Positions 21,074-34,176 are shown, numbered from the stretch's first letter. The stretch is DNA of 64,000 bases from Mesocentrotus franciscanus (GCA_037976565.1 CP137668.1:8058496-8122495); one strand, 5' to 3'. The notes: generated from the letters alone by a model not told the origin. Numbers and translations: made by a program.

Positions 21074-24000
21074 ATGATTCATACTGATGAAGACATTGAT
21101 AGTCTTGATATTGATCTTTTGAATTTGCCCCATCTGAATTTGACATAAGATTATGTACTAAGTTCCAAAAGCTTTTACAATTTCGCATATTAATATTTAA
21201 TATTTAGATGTTTAAATAAAAATATTGATAATCTTAGATTGTTGTATGAAGAATGGATCAAATCTAAATTACATTTAATTGGGTTGTCTGAAGTTGGTAA
21301 TGCATCTTGTGCAGATATTCTAGGGATGGATGGAGGGGTATACTTTGGAATTGAACTGTCAGGGCCCTGACATGCGGGGAGGAGGTATTGGAGTTTATGT
21401 CTTTTCTTCTTTAAATATAAAATGTTGTATAATATTAATCATGCTGAATCAATTTGGCTTGAGGTTCAGATTGATAGTTAATTGTTCTTTTGTTGTAGGT
21501 ATCATTTATAGGAAAACCAAACACTGATATTGTTGAGTTTCAAGATAGTTTGCTGTATGTGTTAGAACAGGTTAAAGTTGATAAAAAGTTATGTATTTTA
21601 ATGGGTGATTTTAATATTGATATTCATAATCCCAGTATAAGTGCTGAAATGTTTCTCACTTCCTTGATGTGTATGGGAATGCAACCATTTTTGATCAAGT
21701 CTCTTACTAGGGTAACATCTTTGTCAGGTTCTTTAATTGATCATATTTATACAAATGTGGGTGCAAATCGCATAATGTGCTGGGACGATTTGAACTGACA
21801 TTTCAGACCATTTCCCTATTTTTTGCTGTTTTTGAAATTAAATTCATTAAATCACAACCACAGGGAGAGTTACAATATAGAAGCTATAAATATTATGAGA
21901 AAGACAAGTTTTGTGATAGTTACTTTACTCTCAGACTCCTGGGAAAGAGTATATGAATGTACTAATGTTAATAAGGCGTATAATATATTTGTACAAACAT
22001 TTATAGGTATGTGTGATAGACATGCTCCGATTGTTCATCGGCACTCTTCTGGAGAAAAAATGATAGACCATGGATAACCAGAGCTATTAAGAAGTCATTT
22101 AAGAGAAAACATAAATTGTTTGGTAAAGTAATAAAATTAAACTATAATGAAGATAATTTAAAAGATATACGACATATAGAAATATTTAACCACAATTTTG
22201 AGGAATGCAAAGAGAAAATATTATAGTGATTTATTTGAAATGTATAAATGTGATACAGAAGAAACATGGAAGTCAATTAATCAACTAATGAAGAGTGGGA
22301 ATAATAAAGCAAAATTGTCGCATGTAGAAAAACTTTGTGTTGATATTAATAAGATATTAACAAGAAAGTTGTAACTTCAAGGAAAGAAATAGCAAAAGGC
22401 TTTAATGGGTTTTTTGTGAATGTTGGGCCTAACCTTGCTAAATCTGTCGATTGTAATCTTGATGATAATAGCACAATCATTTAAAGAATACCTTAGTAAT
22501 GAAGCAACAGACTCTTTGTTTTGGGAACCAATTACACATTTTGAGGTTAAGGACCATTTATTAACTTTGCATATAAAGAAAGCATGTGGTTTTGATGATA
22601 TTCCAGCTCGATTGCTGAAACTGAAGATGCAGCTGATTTAATTGCAAGACCATTGTCTTATATTTTTAACCAATCATTATTATTGGGTCTGGTTCCAGGA
22701 GCTAAAGTTACACCTATTTCTAAAAAGGAGTGAGAGAAAGGCCAGGTAATTACCGACCAATCTCAGTGTTGCCTCTTTTGGCAACGGCATTTGAAAAACT
22801 AGTAAATAAGAGGCTACTTAACTATTTTGAAAGAAATGATGTCTTATAAGCCCCACTATGGTTTTCGTATATAGTAACAAGTTTTCGTTAATCAATTTAG
22901 TTAATGATGTACTAAAATCGTTGGATAAGTGTAGTATAACCCTATAGGCGTATTTCTAGATTTTCAGAAAGCTTTTGATACGATAGAGCACACAATACTG
23001 GCTAGTAAATTATAGTACATTATGGAATTAGGGACAGCCACTTCAGTGGTTTAAAGATTATCTTTATGAGTAGATTTCAGTTTGTGAATTATGATGGATA
23101 TGGCTCATTACGACAGATGACAACGTGTGGTGTTCCTCAGGGCAGTCAGTATTGGGACCTACATTTTTTTTAATTAATATAAATGATTTGCCAAACTCGA
23201 CAGATTATTTTAATTTTCGACTTGTTGCTGATGAATCTAACTTGTTTCATATAATTCCACTAAAGTTAAATGTAATAGATATGGATGTATAGTTAATATG
23301 CATCTCGATAAAGTGTCCACGTGGTGTAAAATGAATAAACTTACAGTAAATTTGTTTAAAACTAATTATTTACTTATAAGAGGAGTAGACAACCAGTAGT
23401 AATTCAAGGAGTATTGAAAATAGCCGACACCGAAACGAATAAGGTTGATGTTGCATCATTCGTAGGAATCCATATAGATCAACATTTGACTTGGAAATCT
23501 CATATTGAAAGAGTAAATAAGTGTAAAAAGGTTGGTGTTTTATATAGATTAAGGCAGTTTGTACCTAGAAATATTTTATTGTTATTGTATAAAACGTTAA
23601 TTCAACCACATATTGCATATGGAATTGAGGTTTGGGGAAGCAATTATGAAATTAATATGAAATGTTTATTATTAAGCCAAAAGATGGCACTCAGAGCTAT
23701 AACATTTAGTCCTTTCAATTGAACCGATATTCCAGGAATTAAAATGATTGAATGTGTATCAACTACAATATAAACTATAATCTATTTGTGTTTTTATGCA
23801 TCAATTATTGAATAATAAATTGCCACAATCCCGTATTCAGTACTGCTCTTTCGTACTGAGCACAGATATGAGACAAGAGAAAGAGAAATAAAAAGTTAAG
23901 TATTCCTAAAGTAAGGACAACGCAAGGTACATTTTCTGTGTCATACAGAGGCGTATAAATATGCTTCTGGAATGATTTACCTTTTGTCTGTCAGGGAAAA

Positions 24001-24249
24001 AGCTTCAGTTTCTTGTTTTCGTAGTACTCTAACAGCACAAATGTTAATAGAATAACCATATTTACCTTTTAACCAAGGTTCTTGCCTTGTGTATGATACA
24101 TTATTGTATTATTTTATTAGGAATGCCTATTTATACGAGTTTAGGCTTTGTATTTAAACACACAAACATAAAATTGTATTATCTTAGATACGTAGTATAG
24201 TAATACTTGTTATATACCTGTATTAAATAATTATTCATATAATTATAGG

Positions 24250-24298
<49 letters not shown>

Positions 24299-24470
24299 AA
24301 TTTACTGTACTTTAAAGGTACCATACATGATGAGCATTTTATGCTATTTTCTGGTCCCGTTTACCTATTCAAGATCTTTGTTAAACATGCATTTATTATT
24401 GTTATTATTGTAATATTAATGTACTTGAACGTTTCAATAAAACCTCAACTCAAGGCTCAACTCAACTAAA
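21074..24470 (+). mobile_element. Decayed non-LTR retrotransposon (LINE), copy in left contig
   Basis: A Jockey/CR1-like LINE reading rightward, recognisable in several broken frames. The N-terminal part has a typical DLLNLP...NIDNLRLLYEEW lead-in. The AP-endonuclease domain (21270-21800) shows IIYRK, MGDFNIDIHNPS and GSLIDHIYTN. The reverse transcriptase shows KKACGFDDIPARLLK (22585), NYRPISVLP (22748), a VPQG...SVLGP block (23130), then LTWKSHIERVNKCKKVGVLY and HIAYGIEVWG. The catalytic FADD position reads VADES, so the second Asp is changed. Downstream is a KIWNDLP-like block (~23975). The 3' end carries AATAAA-type AATAAAACC and CTCAA repeats at 24437-24467. Many stops and frameshifts make it inactive. 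Confidence 0.9.
24251..24298 (+). repeat. (AT)n microsatellite in LINE 3' region
   Basis: About 20 AT units. The matching run in the second copy is at 29471-29518 and differs slightly in length. Confidence 0.9.
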
Positions 24471-24528
24471 AATCTAACTACGTCACAAAATCGACCCTCC
24501 CATTCGAGAGCGAGAAGAGAGAATGAAG

Positions 24529-24560
24529 ATAGTGATGAGGAGGAGTGAGGAGGGAGGGAG

Positions 24561-24622
<62 letters not shown>

Positions 24623-24644
24623 AGAGAGAAGGAGAGAGAGAGGA

Positions 24645-24691
<47 letters not shown>

Positions 24692-24985
24692 GGGCAGGGT
24701 ACGTGGCTCAGATATATTAATTTTAGCATGTTTGGAGAGGTAAAGGCTGTATGAAAAGAAGAAGAAGAAAAAGAAGAAGAAGCAGAAGAAGATCAAGAAG
24801 AAGATCAAGAAGAAGAAGAAGAAGAAGAAGAAGAAAGAAGAAGAAGAAGAAGAAGAAGAAGAAGAAGAAGAAGAAGAAGAAGAAGAAGAAGAAGAAGAAA
24901 AGATCAAGAAGAAGAAGGAGAAGAAGGAAAACAAAAGAAGAAGAAAAGTAAGGAGAAAAGAAGAAGAAGAAGAAGAAGAAGAAAG
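24529..24985 (+). repeat. Long polypurine tract: (GA)n then (GAA)n
   Basis: Nearly all-purine strand for ~450 bp, broken only at about 24698-24750. The first half is GA repeats and the second GAA/AGA repeats. Frames encoding poly-Arg/Glu or poly-Ser/Leu are artefacts. The second copy is at 29735-30226. Confidence 0.93.
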
Positions 24986-25784
24986 TTAGAAAACACCTGA
25001 TTCGTAGAATAAGTATTTCTATATCTAAACATCTTTACACGTCTTCTGTCTACACATTTACATGTGCTAAGCCTGACTGTCTCAATAATCATGTGTAAAC
25101 GCTCGTACGTTCTTGGAAGTCATCCCTGTCTGATTAAATTGAAACTTACTACTTAGGCGTTCACTTGGAACAGACAACCTGTTTATCTCATGAAAATTGT
25201 GTCTCCTAGTACCCGCGTATTAGGCTATTGATCTACAACAGATGTTAGTAAAATGGCGTCATGATTCCTTTTCTTGCTGTTCCATTTCCAGCCAAGAGTC
25301 ATGTGCACCACCTGTTCACTTTCATGTAAGTAGATCCATGTCAAATTTTGATCTAGATAGACCTATATACTACTATAGCTAAATATTGTTCACATTTGGG
25401 ATTGTTTTTGTTGTGGTAAGGTTCACCCACTTTTAAACAAATGCAGGTAGGAGATTTAATGATAAACTGTAAGTGAACAACTCAGTCATGAGAGCTGGCA
25501 GGGCATATTACTATGTAGAGTCTAGAGGTGTCATGATTATGATTTAGTCAATTTAACATAACAATTAACATTAAGAAGAAACTCGAGCAAGTCAAGATTT
25601 TAAATTCAAGAGATACACTTAAAAAATAAAGAAAGTATTATCTAACATTAACTCTGATAAGATCTGAAACTGAATTATTGTTAGTAATACTAATAGCTCT
25701 AGATCTGTAGTACTAGTAGTAGATCTGTTTGAGAATTATATCTACAGTAGATCTAAACCTATTATCTTTTGAAAGGTTGTACTT

Positions 25785-26284
25785 NNNNNNNNNNNNNNNN
25801 NNNNNNNNNNNNNNNNNNNNNNNNNNNNNNNNNNNNNNNNNNNNNNNNNNNNNNNNNNNNNNNNNNNNNNNNNNNNNNNNNNNNNNNNNNNNNNNNNNNN
25901 NNNNNNNNNNNNNNNNNNNNNNNNNNNNNNNNNNNNNNNNNNNNNNNNNNNNNNNNNNNNNNNNNNNNNNNNNNNNNNNNNNNNNNNNNNNNNNNNNNNN
26001 NNNNNNNNNNNNNNNNNNNNNNNNNNNNNNNNNNNNNNNNNNNNNNNNNNNNNNNNNNNNNNNNNNNNNNNNNNNNNNNNNNNNNNNNNNNNNNNNNNNN
26101 NNNNNNNNNNNNNNNNNNNNNNNNNNNNNNNNNNNNNNNNNNNNNNNNNNNNNNNNNNNNNNNNNNNNNNNNNNNNNNNNNNNNNNNNNNNNNNNNNNNN
26201 NNNNNNNNNNNNNNNNNNNNNNNNNNNNNNNNNNNNNNNNNNNNNNNNNNNNNNNNNNNNNNNNNNNNNNNNNNNNNNNNNNNN
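25785..26284. other. Assembly gap, exactly 500 N
   Basis: A round-number placeholder. The sequence on its right restarts with bases already seen at 21091, and the sequence on its left ends with bases seen again at 31038. The gap length is therefore not a measured distance. Confidence 0.98.
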
Positions 26285-29200
26285 GACATTGATAGTCTTG
26301 ATATTGATCTTTTGAATTTGCCCATCTGAATTTGACATAAGATTATGTACTAGTTCCAAAAGCTTACAATTTGCATATTAATATTTAATATTTAGATGTT
26401 TAAATAAAAATATTGATAATCTTAGATTGTTGCCATGAAGAATGGATCAAATCTAAATTACATTTAATTGGGTTGTCTGAAGTTGGTAATGCATCTTGTG
26501 CAGATATTCTAGGGATGGATGGAGGGGTATACTGTGGAATTGAACTGTCAGGGCCCTGACATGCGGGAGGAGGTATTGGAGTTTATGTCTTTTCTTCTTT
26601 AAATATAAAATGTTGTATAATATTAATCATGCTGAATCAATTTGGCTTGAGGTTCAGATTGATAGTTAATTGTTCTTTTGTTGTAGGTATCATTTATAGG
26701 AAAACCAAACACTGATATTGTTGAGTTTCAAGATAGTTTGCTGTATGTGTTAGAACAGGTTAAAGTTGATAAAAAGTGATGTATTTTAATGGGTGATTTT
26801 AATATTGATATTCATAATCCCAGTATAAGTGCTGAAATGTTTCTCACTTCCTTGATGTGTATGGGAATGCAACCATTTTTGATCAAGTCTCTTACTAGGG
26901 TAACATCTTTGTCAGGTTCTTTAATTGATCATATTTATACAAATGTGGGTGCAAATCGCATAATGTGCTGGGACGATTTGAACTGACATTTCAGACCATT
27001 TCCCTATTTTTTGCTGTTTTTGAAATTAAATTCATTAAATCACAACCACAGGGAGAGTTACAATATAGAAGCTATAAATATTATGAGAAAGACAAGTTTT
27101 GTGATAGTTACTTTACTCTCAGACTCCTGGGAAAGAGTATATGAATGTACTAATGTTAATAAGGCGTATAATATATTTGTACAAACATTTATAGGTATGT
27201 GTGATAGACATGCTCCGATTGTTCATCGGCACTCTTCTGGAGAAAAAATGATAGACCATGGATAACCAGAGCTATTAAGAAGTCATTTAAGAGAAAACAT
27301 AAATTGTTTGGTAAAGTAATAAAATTAAACTATAATGAAGATAATTTAAAAAGATATACGACATATAGAAATATTTAACCACAATTTTGAGGAATGCAAA
27401 GAGAAAATATTATAGTGATTTATTTGAAATGTATAAATGTGATACAGAAGAAACATGGAAGTCAATTAATCAACTAATGAAGAGTGGGAATAATAAAGCA
27501 AAATTGTCGCATGTAGAAAAACTTTGTGTTGATATTAATAAGATATTAACAAGAAAGTTGTAACTTCAAGGAAAGAAATAGCAAAAGGCTTTAATGGGTT
27601 TTTTGTGAATGTTGGGCCTAACCTTGCTAAATCTGTCGATTGTAATCTTGATGATAATAGCACAATCATTTAAAGAATACCTTAGTAATGAAGCAACAGA
27701 CTCTTTGTTTTGGGAACCAATTACACATTTTGAGGTTAAGGACCATTTATTAACTTTGCATATAAAGAAAGCATGTGGTTTTGATGATATTCCAGCTCGA
27801 TTGCTGAAACTGAAGATGCAGCTGATTTAATTGCAAGACCATTGTCTTATATTTTTAACCAATCATTATTATTGGGTCTGGTTCCAGGAGCTAAAGTTAC
27901 ACCTATTTCTAAAAAGGAGTGAGAGAAAGGCCAGGTAATTACCGACCAATCTCAGTGTTGCCTCTTTTGGCAACGGCATTTGAAAAACTAGTAAATAAGA
28001 GGCTACTTAACTATTTTGAAAGAAATGATGTCTTATAAGCCCCACTATGGTTTTCGTATATAGTAACAAGTTTTCGTTAATCAATTTAGTTAATGATGTA
28101 CTAAAATCGTTGGATAAGTGTAGTATAACCCTAGGCGTATTTCTAGATTTTCAGAAAGCTTTTGATACGATAGAGCACACAATACTGGCTAGTAAATTAT
28201 AGTACATTATGGAATTAGGGGACAGCCACTTCAGTGGTTTAAAGATTATCTTTATGAGTAGATTTCAGTTTGTGAATTATGATGGATATGGCTCATTACG
28301 ACAGATGACAACGTGTGGTGTTCCTCAGGGCAGGATCCAGGGGTCAGGGCCTTGCTGGATCCTGCCTCAGGGGTCAGTATTACCTTTTTTTAATTAATAT
28401 AAATGATTTGCCAAACTCGACAGATTATTTTAATTTTCGACTTGTTGCTGATGAATCTAACTTGTTTCATATAATTCCACTAAAGTTAAATGTAATAGAT
28501 ATGGATGTATAGTTAATATGCATCTCGATAAAGTGTCCACGTGGTGTAAAATGAATAAACTTACAGTAAATTTGTTTAAAACTAATTATTTACTTATAAG
28601 AGGAGTAGACAACCAGTAGTAATTCAAGGAGTATTGAAAATAGCCGACACCGAAACGAATAAGGTTGATGTTGCATCATTCGTAGGAATCCATATAGATC
28701 AACATTTGACTTGGAAATCTCATATTGAAAGAGTAAATAAGTGTAAAAAGGTTGGTGTTTTATATAGATTAAGGCAGTTTGTACCTAGAAATATTTTATT
28801 GTTATTGTATAAAACGTTAATTCAACCACATATTGCATATGGAATTGAGGTTTGGGGAAGCAATTATGAAATTAATATGAAATGTTTATTATTAAGCCAA
28901 AAGATGGCACTCAGAGCTATAACATTTAGTCCTTTCAATTGAACCGATATTCCAGGAATTAAAATGATTGAATGTGTATCAACTACAATATAAACTATAA
29001 TCTATTTGTGTTTTTATGCATCAATTATTGAATAATAAATTGCCACAATCCCGTATTCAGTACTGCTCTTTCGTACTGAGCACAGATATGAGACAAGAGA
29101 AAGAGAAATAAAAAGTTAAGTATTCCTAAAGTAAGGACAACGCAAGGTACATTTTCTGTGTCATACAGAGGCGTATAAATATGCTTCTGGAATGATTTAC

Positions 29201-29469
29201 CTTTTGTCTGTCAGGGAAAAAGCTTCAGTTTCTTGTTTTCGTAGTACTCTAACAGCACAAATGTTAATAGAATAACCATATTTACCTTTTAACCAAGGTT
29301 CTTGCCTTGTGTATGATACATTATTGTATTATTTTATTAGGAATGCCTATTTATACGAGTTTAGGCTTTGTATTTAAACACACAAACATAAAATTGTATT
29401 ATCTTAGATACGTAGTATAGTAATACTTGTTATATACCTGTATTAAATAATTATTCATATAATTATAGG

Positions 29470-29522
<53 letters not shown>

Positions 29523-29695
29523 ATTTTACTGTACTTTAAAGGTACCATACATGATGAGCATTTTATGCTATTTTCTGGTCCCGTTTACCTATTCAAGATC
29601 TTTGTTAAACATGCATTTATTATTGTTATTATTGTAATATTAATGTACTTGAACGTTTCAATAAAACCTCAACTCAAGGCTCAACTCAACTAAAA
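26285..29695 (+). mobile_element. Same LINE, copy in right contig
   Basis: The same element as 21074-24470 lacking only its first bases. The endonuclease block is at ~26460-26990, reverse transcriptase at ~27775-28940, and the 3' end with AATAAAACC at ~29659-29690. Shared frameshifts show it is the same locus or a very recent copy. The VADES change in the catalytic motif is also shared. Confidence 0.9.
28323..28372. mobile_element. 34-bp inverted-repeat insertion with 8-bp target duplication
   Basis: CCTCAGGG at 28323-28330 and again at 28365-28372 flank a 34-bp insert. The insert begins CAGGATCCAG and ends CTGGATCCTG, perfect 10-bp inverted ends. The left copy of the locus (around 23130) lacks it and has only CA at this point. 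The 8-bp duplication and CAG ends fit a hAT-type miniature element. A rearranged sequence artefact is the alternative. Confidence 0.6.
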
Positions 29696-29734
29696 ATCTA
29701 ACTACGTCACAAAAATCGAACCCTCCCATTCGAG

Positions 29735-29793
29735 AGCGAGAAGAGAGAATGAGGATAGTGATGAGGAGGAGTGAGGAGGGAGGGAGGGAGAAC

Positions 29794-29846
<53 letters not shown>

Positions 29847-29876
29847 GAGAGAGAGAGAAGGGAGAGATAGAGGAAC

Positions 29877-29919
<43 letters not shown>

Positions 29920-30226
29920 GAAAAAGGGCGGGGTACGTGGCTCAGATATATTCAATTTTAAAGCATGTTTGGAGAGGTAAAGGCTGTATGAAAAGAAGAA
30001 GAAGAAAAAGAAGAAGAAGCAGAAGAATATCAAGAAGAAGATCAAGAAGAAGAAGAAGAAGAAGAAGAAGAAGAAGAAGAAGAAGAAGAAGAAGAAGAAG
30101 AAGAAGAAGAAGAAGAAGAAGAAGAAGAAGAAGAAAAAGAAGATCAAGAAGAAGAAGGAGAAGAAGGAAAACAAAAGAAGAAGAAAAGTAAGGAGAAGAA
30201 AAAGAAGGAGAAGAAGAAGAAGAAAG
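29735..30226 (+). repeat. Second copy of the (GA)n/(GAA)n polypurine tract
   Basis: Counterpart of 24529-24985, with different GA and GAA run lengths. Such length differences arise from polymerase slippage or from assembly. Confidence 0.93.
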
Positions 30227-31204
30227 TTAGAAAACACCTGATTCGTAGAATAAGTATTTCTATATCTAAACATCTTTACACGTCTTCTGTCCACATCATT
30301 TACATGTGCTAAGCCTGACTGTCTCAATAATCATGTGTAAACGCTCGTACGTTCTTGGAAGTCGTCCCTGTCTGATTAAATTGAAACTTACTACTTAGGC
30401 GTTCACTTGGAACAGACAACCTGTTTACCTCATGAAAATTGTGTCTCCTAGTACCCGCGTATTAGGCTATTGATCTACAACAGATGTTAGTAAAATGGCG
30501 TCATGATTCCTTTTCTTGCTGTTCCATTTCCAGCCAAGAGTCATGTGCACCACCTGTTCACTTTCATGTAAGTAGATCCATGTCAAATTTTGATCTAGAT
30601 AGACCTAGGTCTATATACTACTATAGCTAAATATTGTTCACATTTGTGATTGTTTTTGTTGTGGTAAGGTTCACCCACTTTTAAACAAATGCAGGTAGGA
30701 GATTTAATGATAAACTGTAAGTGAACAACTCGGTCATGAGAGCTGGCAGGGCATATTACTATGTAGAGTCTAGAGTGTGTCATGATTATGATTTAGTCAA
30801 TTTAACATAACAATGAACATTAAGAAGAAACTCGAGCAAGTCAAGATTTTAAATTCAAGAGATACACTGTAAAAAATAAAGAAGAGAAATTATCTAACAC
30901 TAACTCTGGTAAGATCTGAAACTGAATCTATTGTTAGTAATACTAATAGCTCTAGATCTGTAGTACTAGTAGTAGATCTGTTTGAGAATTATATCTACAG
31001 TAGATCTAAACCTATTATCTTTTTGAAAGGTTGTACTTGTACAACTTTAAATGATATTTAGTCTTCAAAACAGCATTGCTATCTACCTTCATCCAAGTAT
31101 GTTAACATAATATATAGAATCTTTTGTCATTCAAAGCAGCACCATTACAAATAATGTTGATGATGATTGCATGAAGCATGATGATGATGATAATTGTGAA
31201 TAAT

Positions 31205-31362
31205 TATGATGTTGATGAACAGACAAAGAAAATAAGAGAAAAGGTAAAGGTAAAGAAAAAGAAGAAAAAAAGAAGGAGGAGAAGAAGGGTGAATAGGAGG
31301 AGGAGGAGAAGGAGAAGATAAAGAAGGAAAAGAAGCAGAAAAAGAAGATAAAGAAGTTAAAA
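31205..31362 (+). repeat. Purine-rich tract (AAG/AGG)
   Basis: Irregular AAG, AGG and AAAGG repeats. The minus-strand Phe/Ser-rich frame is an artefact. Confidence 0.75.
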
Positions 31363-31889
31363 AAACTTATCCGTTGCAAATGAAGCTCAGATATACCATA
31401 AACTAAATAGTGTTTTAATAGCCAAAAGTTGTGTTATTTTGCTTTCTCTAACATTTTCATTTCACTCCATATACAAAGGAGCTTTTCAATTCAAGTATTA
31501 TTTTATATTCAGATATGTTCACAACTGAATTGGATAAAGTATAAAGATAAAGTAATTTTGTTTTATCATAGCAGCAACAATGAACTTTTTTCAACAGTTT
31601 CATATTTCCATGTGCAAAATCATTGCACTCTCAATCTGGGTTCATCCGTATAATTTTGATCCGCTGGGCAAATTATACCCCAGGGGTGCATTGTAGGGTT
31701 TCCCATTCATGGTATCAAATGGAGATTAAGTTCAGAGCGTGATATCTAACGCGACTTAACATGACGTTCGTGACATAATGCCAACAATCAGTGTGATACC
31801 TCCTGATTTCAGGTAGGAAACTGATTTTAGTCAATGCTGAGTGGAAAGAAAATGTCTTTCCTTCATCACGTAATCCAATTATAGAATTT

Positions 31890-32050
31890 GGAGTGAGACA
31901 GAGGAAGAGAGGGTTGCGATGAGGGAGAGGGGAAGAGATAGAGAGAGAGAGAGAGAAGAGAGAGGGTGAGAGCGAGAGAGAGAGAGAGAGAGAGAGAGAA
32001 AGAAAGGGAGATGTAGGGAATTGGAAAAGTGGAGGGAAGAAATGAGAATG
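31890..32050 (+). repeat. Purine-rich (GA)n tract
   Basis: GAGAGA and related repeats. A nearby GA run is at 32250-32280. Confidence 0.8.
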
Positions 32051-32107
32051 AGGGAAGAAAATAACAAAATGAAATATGGAGAACATGGGATGCTCAAAGT
32101 GAGAATG

Positions 32108-32170
32108 TGAAAGGGCATTAACTTGAATCCCTAGACATTGAACTAATGCCCTTCAGGCTCTAAACAGACA
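32108..32170. repeat. Short hairpin repeat, copy 1 (AAGGGCATTA)
   Basis: AAAGGGCATTAACTTGAATC and its inverted partner (GAACTAATGCCCTTC) fold around CTAG, followed by GGCTCTAAACAGACA. Related copies are at 35740 and 48843. Confidence 0.65.
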
Positions 32171-32379
32171 ATAGAGAAGAAAAGAGACATTTGGTGTAAA
32201 TGAACAGGTATGTGAATGAGAGATGTTCTTTGGAATAGATAACAACAAAAGAGAGAGAGAGAGAGATGGAGAGAGAGAGATCTGTCTACATAGATGGAGA
32301 GGTAAATGTTTTTTGGAAGGATATATCAAAGCTGACAAGGAATCAATAGGACGAGAATGCTCTGTGAGCTAGAAAATGC

Positions 32380-33760
32380 TGCTGGCTGAATAAACCTTTA
32401 GAATCATTTTACCTCGTCAGACATGCTTTTCAAATGACATAATTCCTGATTAAAAGAGGGCTAAATAGAATTCCATGGGTTAATGCTCATACGAAATAGT
32501 CATGCCTGTCTACCTACATGTATGTAATAATTCATTCAGTTTCATGCACATCGATCTACAATGATTCCCCGTCCTGGAATGCCAGTTTGAATCCTGTGGG
32601 ATCTTTGGTCATTTCATGCCTGTCTGATAGCATCCCTTACCATCATTAATCTAAAGATAAACCATAGATAATCTAGTCTCAAATCTGTCTGACTCATGAT
32701 GCAGCTAGATAATGTCTAGTTGGTACATTAGGTTACCTTTTATTGATCCACTGTATCATGTCTGCCCTTCGAGGATGAGGTAGTTGGATAAAAGGTCACA
32801 TCGCATGTGCATCCACACTGCTATTTCTGTATCCTTCAGAACTATTCTCAAAGAGAGATCATAGCAGTATTGAACCTTAATCTCTCTTACAACAGGACTC
32901 CTACTGGTACGTAGATTAGACTTTAAAATGCTGAAATAAACCAGATCAATTAGACTGTAACATTATGTCACCTCACGTTAATAACCCTATTTGTTGTAGA
33001 CATGTTTTGTGTGAGTGTGCGTGTGTGTGTGTGTGTGTGCTACAAGGTCTCACTATGTTACAGTATCATAATTTCCATGTAAGTTCGAGAAAATCATGTT
33101 GTCGCAACTGTTTCTAGAGACCTAAGTTTTCAAAACTTTTTTTTGGGTAATATCTAAAAAAATCATACATGTTGGGTTCAAGAGGGGTGCAATTTTTGCA
33201 AGTAGAGAGCTGCACAGAGAACTCTAGTATCTCAATGGGGTATGAGAGACATATCATGGGCTAAGATCAGAGGTATCAATTTAAACTTTTGGAAATCAGA
33301 TCATATCAGATGGAGATGATGGATGGGAACATTTTCTTATTTTTTCTTCAAAAGTGAGGACATGTGGGGGAAAATGGAGTAAAAGAAAAGATCAAGTGAT
33401 AGAACATCTAGAAGACAACATGAAAGGGATCTAGAGTGGAAACTATGAGGAGAAGTGTGATGTCAAGCTGAGAAGGAAGAGGAACAACAGGTGGAAAGAA
33501 GAAAAGGAGGATAGATTAATTTAGTGAATATACTGATCACCACAGATCTCAAAGGATAAAGACTTGTATTTTTATGATTTCTTTCAAGATTTCAACTAAT
33601 GATGGCATGACACCATAATCGCGGCTTTATTTTCCAAATGAAGGCATTTCATGCTTCACTTATGTGTCAAGGACTACAGACTTCACAAATAACTCTTTTA
33701 TATCATGTTTCAATGGGGAGATCGTGACATAACTTTGTATGTAGCCTTTAAACAAATTAT
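32380..33760. other. Non-repetitive intergenic or intronic sequence
   Basis: Balanced-complexity DNA with no open frame of note. It contains a (GT)n run at 33010-33039. Nothing identifies a gene. Confidence 0.45.
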
Positions 33761-34176
33761 GAAAAGGAAGAAGGGCATTAATGATTAAAAATTAAACCAT
33801 TTTGCCCACCCACAAATTTAAAGATAGAAAGAAAGGATTTAAAGGGGAGCCTGCGACACCTGTGAACATTTTTGCAAAATATTGCTGAAAAGGAGCATAG
33901 CTTTAACTTTATTTAAGCAACACTTTTAAAAATTCACAGATATAAGGCTAGAAAAATATGATTTTAAAATGACATTGAAGATGAATAGAAATGACATTGC
34001 AGAAGAATACAGTATAGAAGAAGGAGGATAAATTATTTTAAAGTTGAGGTCAGACAAAAGAGTGAAATTAAAAAATATGAAATTAATCAAAGAACATATA
34101 TGACAGAGATGAAAGATGGGGGAAGAGGAAGAGAGATAAGAGAAGGAGGGAGGTATGATGTATATATACAAAATTG

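Larger units (their letters stand above)
21091..25784 (+). repeat. Left copy of a ~4.7-kb duplicated block (pairs with 26285-31038)
   Basis: Contains the LINE, its 3' microsatellites and ~800 bp of unique-looking sequence. The two copies are nearly identical over their full length, including shared inactivating frameshifts, and differ by small indels. Confidence 0.95.
26285..31038 (+). repeat. Right copy of the ~4.7-kb duplicated block
   Basis: Starts GACATTGATAGTCTTGATAT as at 21091 and ends GAAAGGTTGTACTT as at 25784, then runs into new sequence. Differences from the left copy include one base in several homopolymers and a 42-bp change at 28331-28372. Confidence 0.95.

Noticed and set aside
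24434..24951. Ser/Leu-rich, Arg/Glu-rich and Arg/Lys-rich open frames
   Set aside because: They are translations of GA and GAA repeats; the same applies at 29707-30327, 39117-39547, 31715-32118 and 63082-63417.
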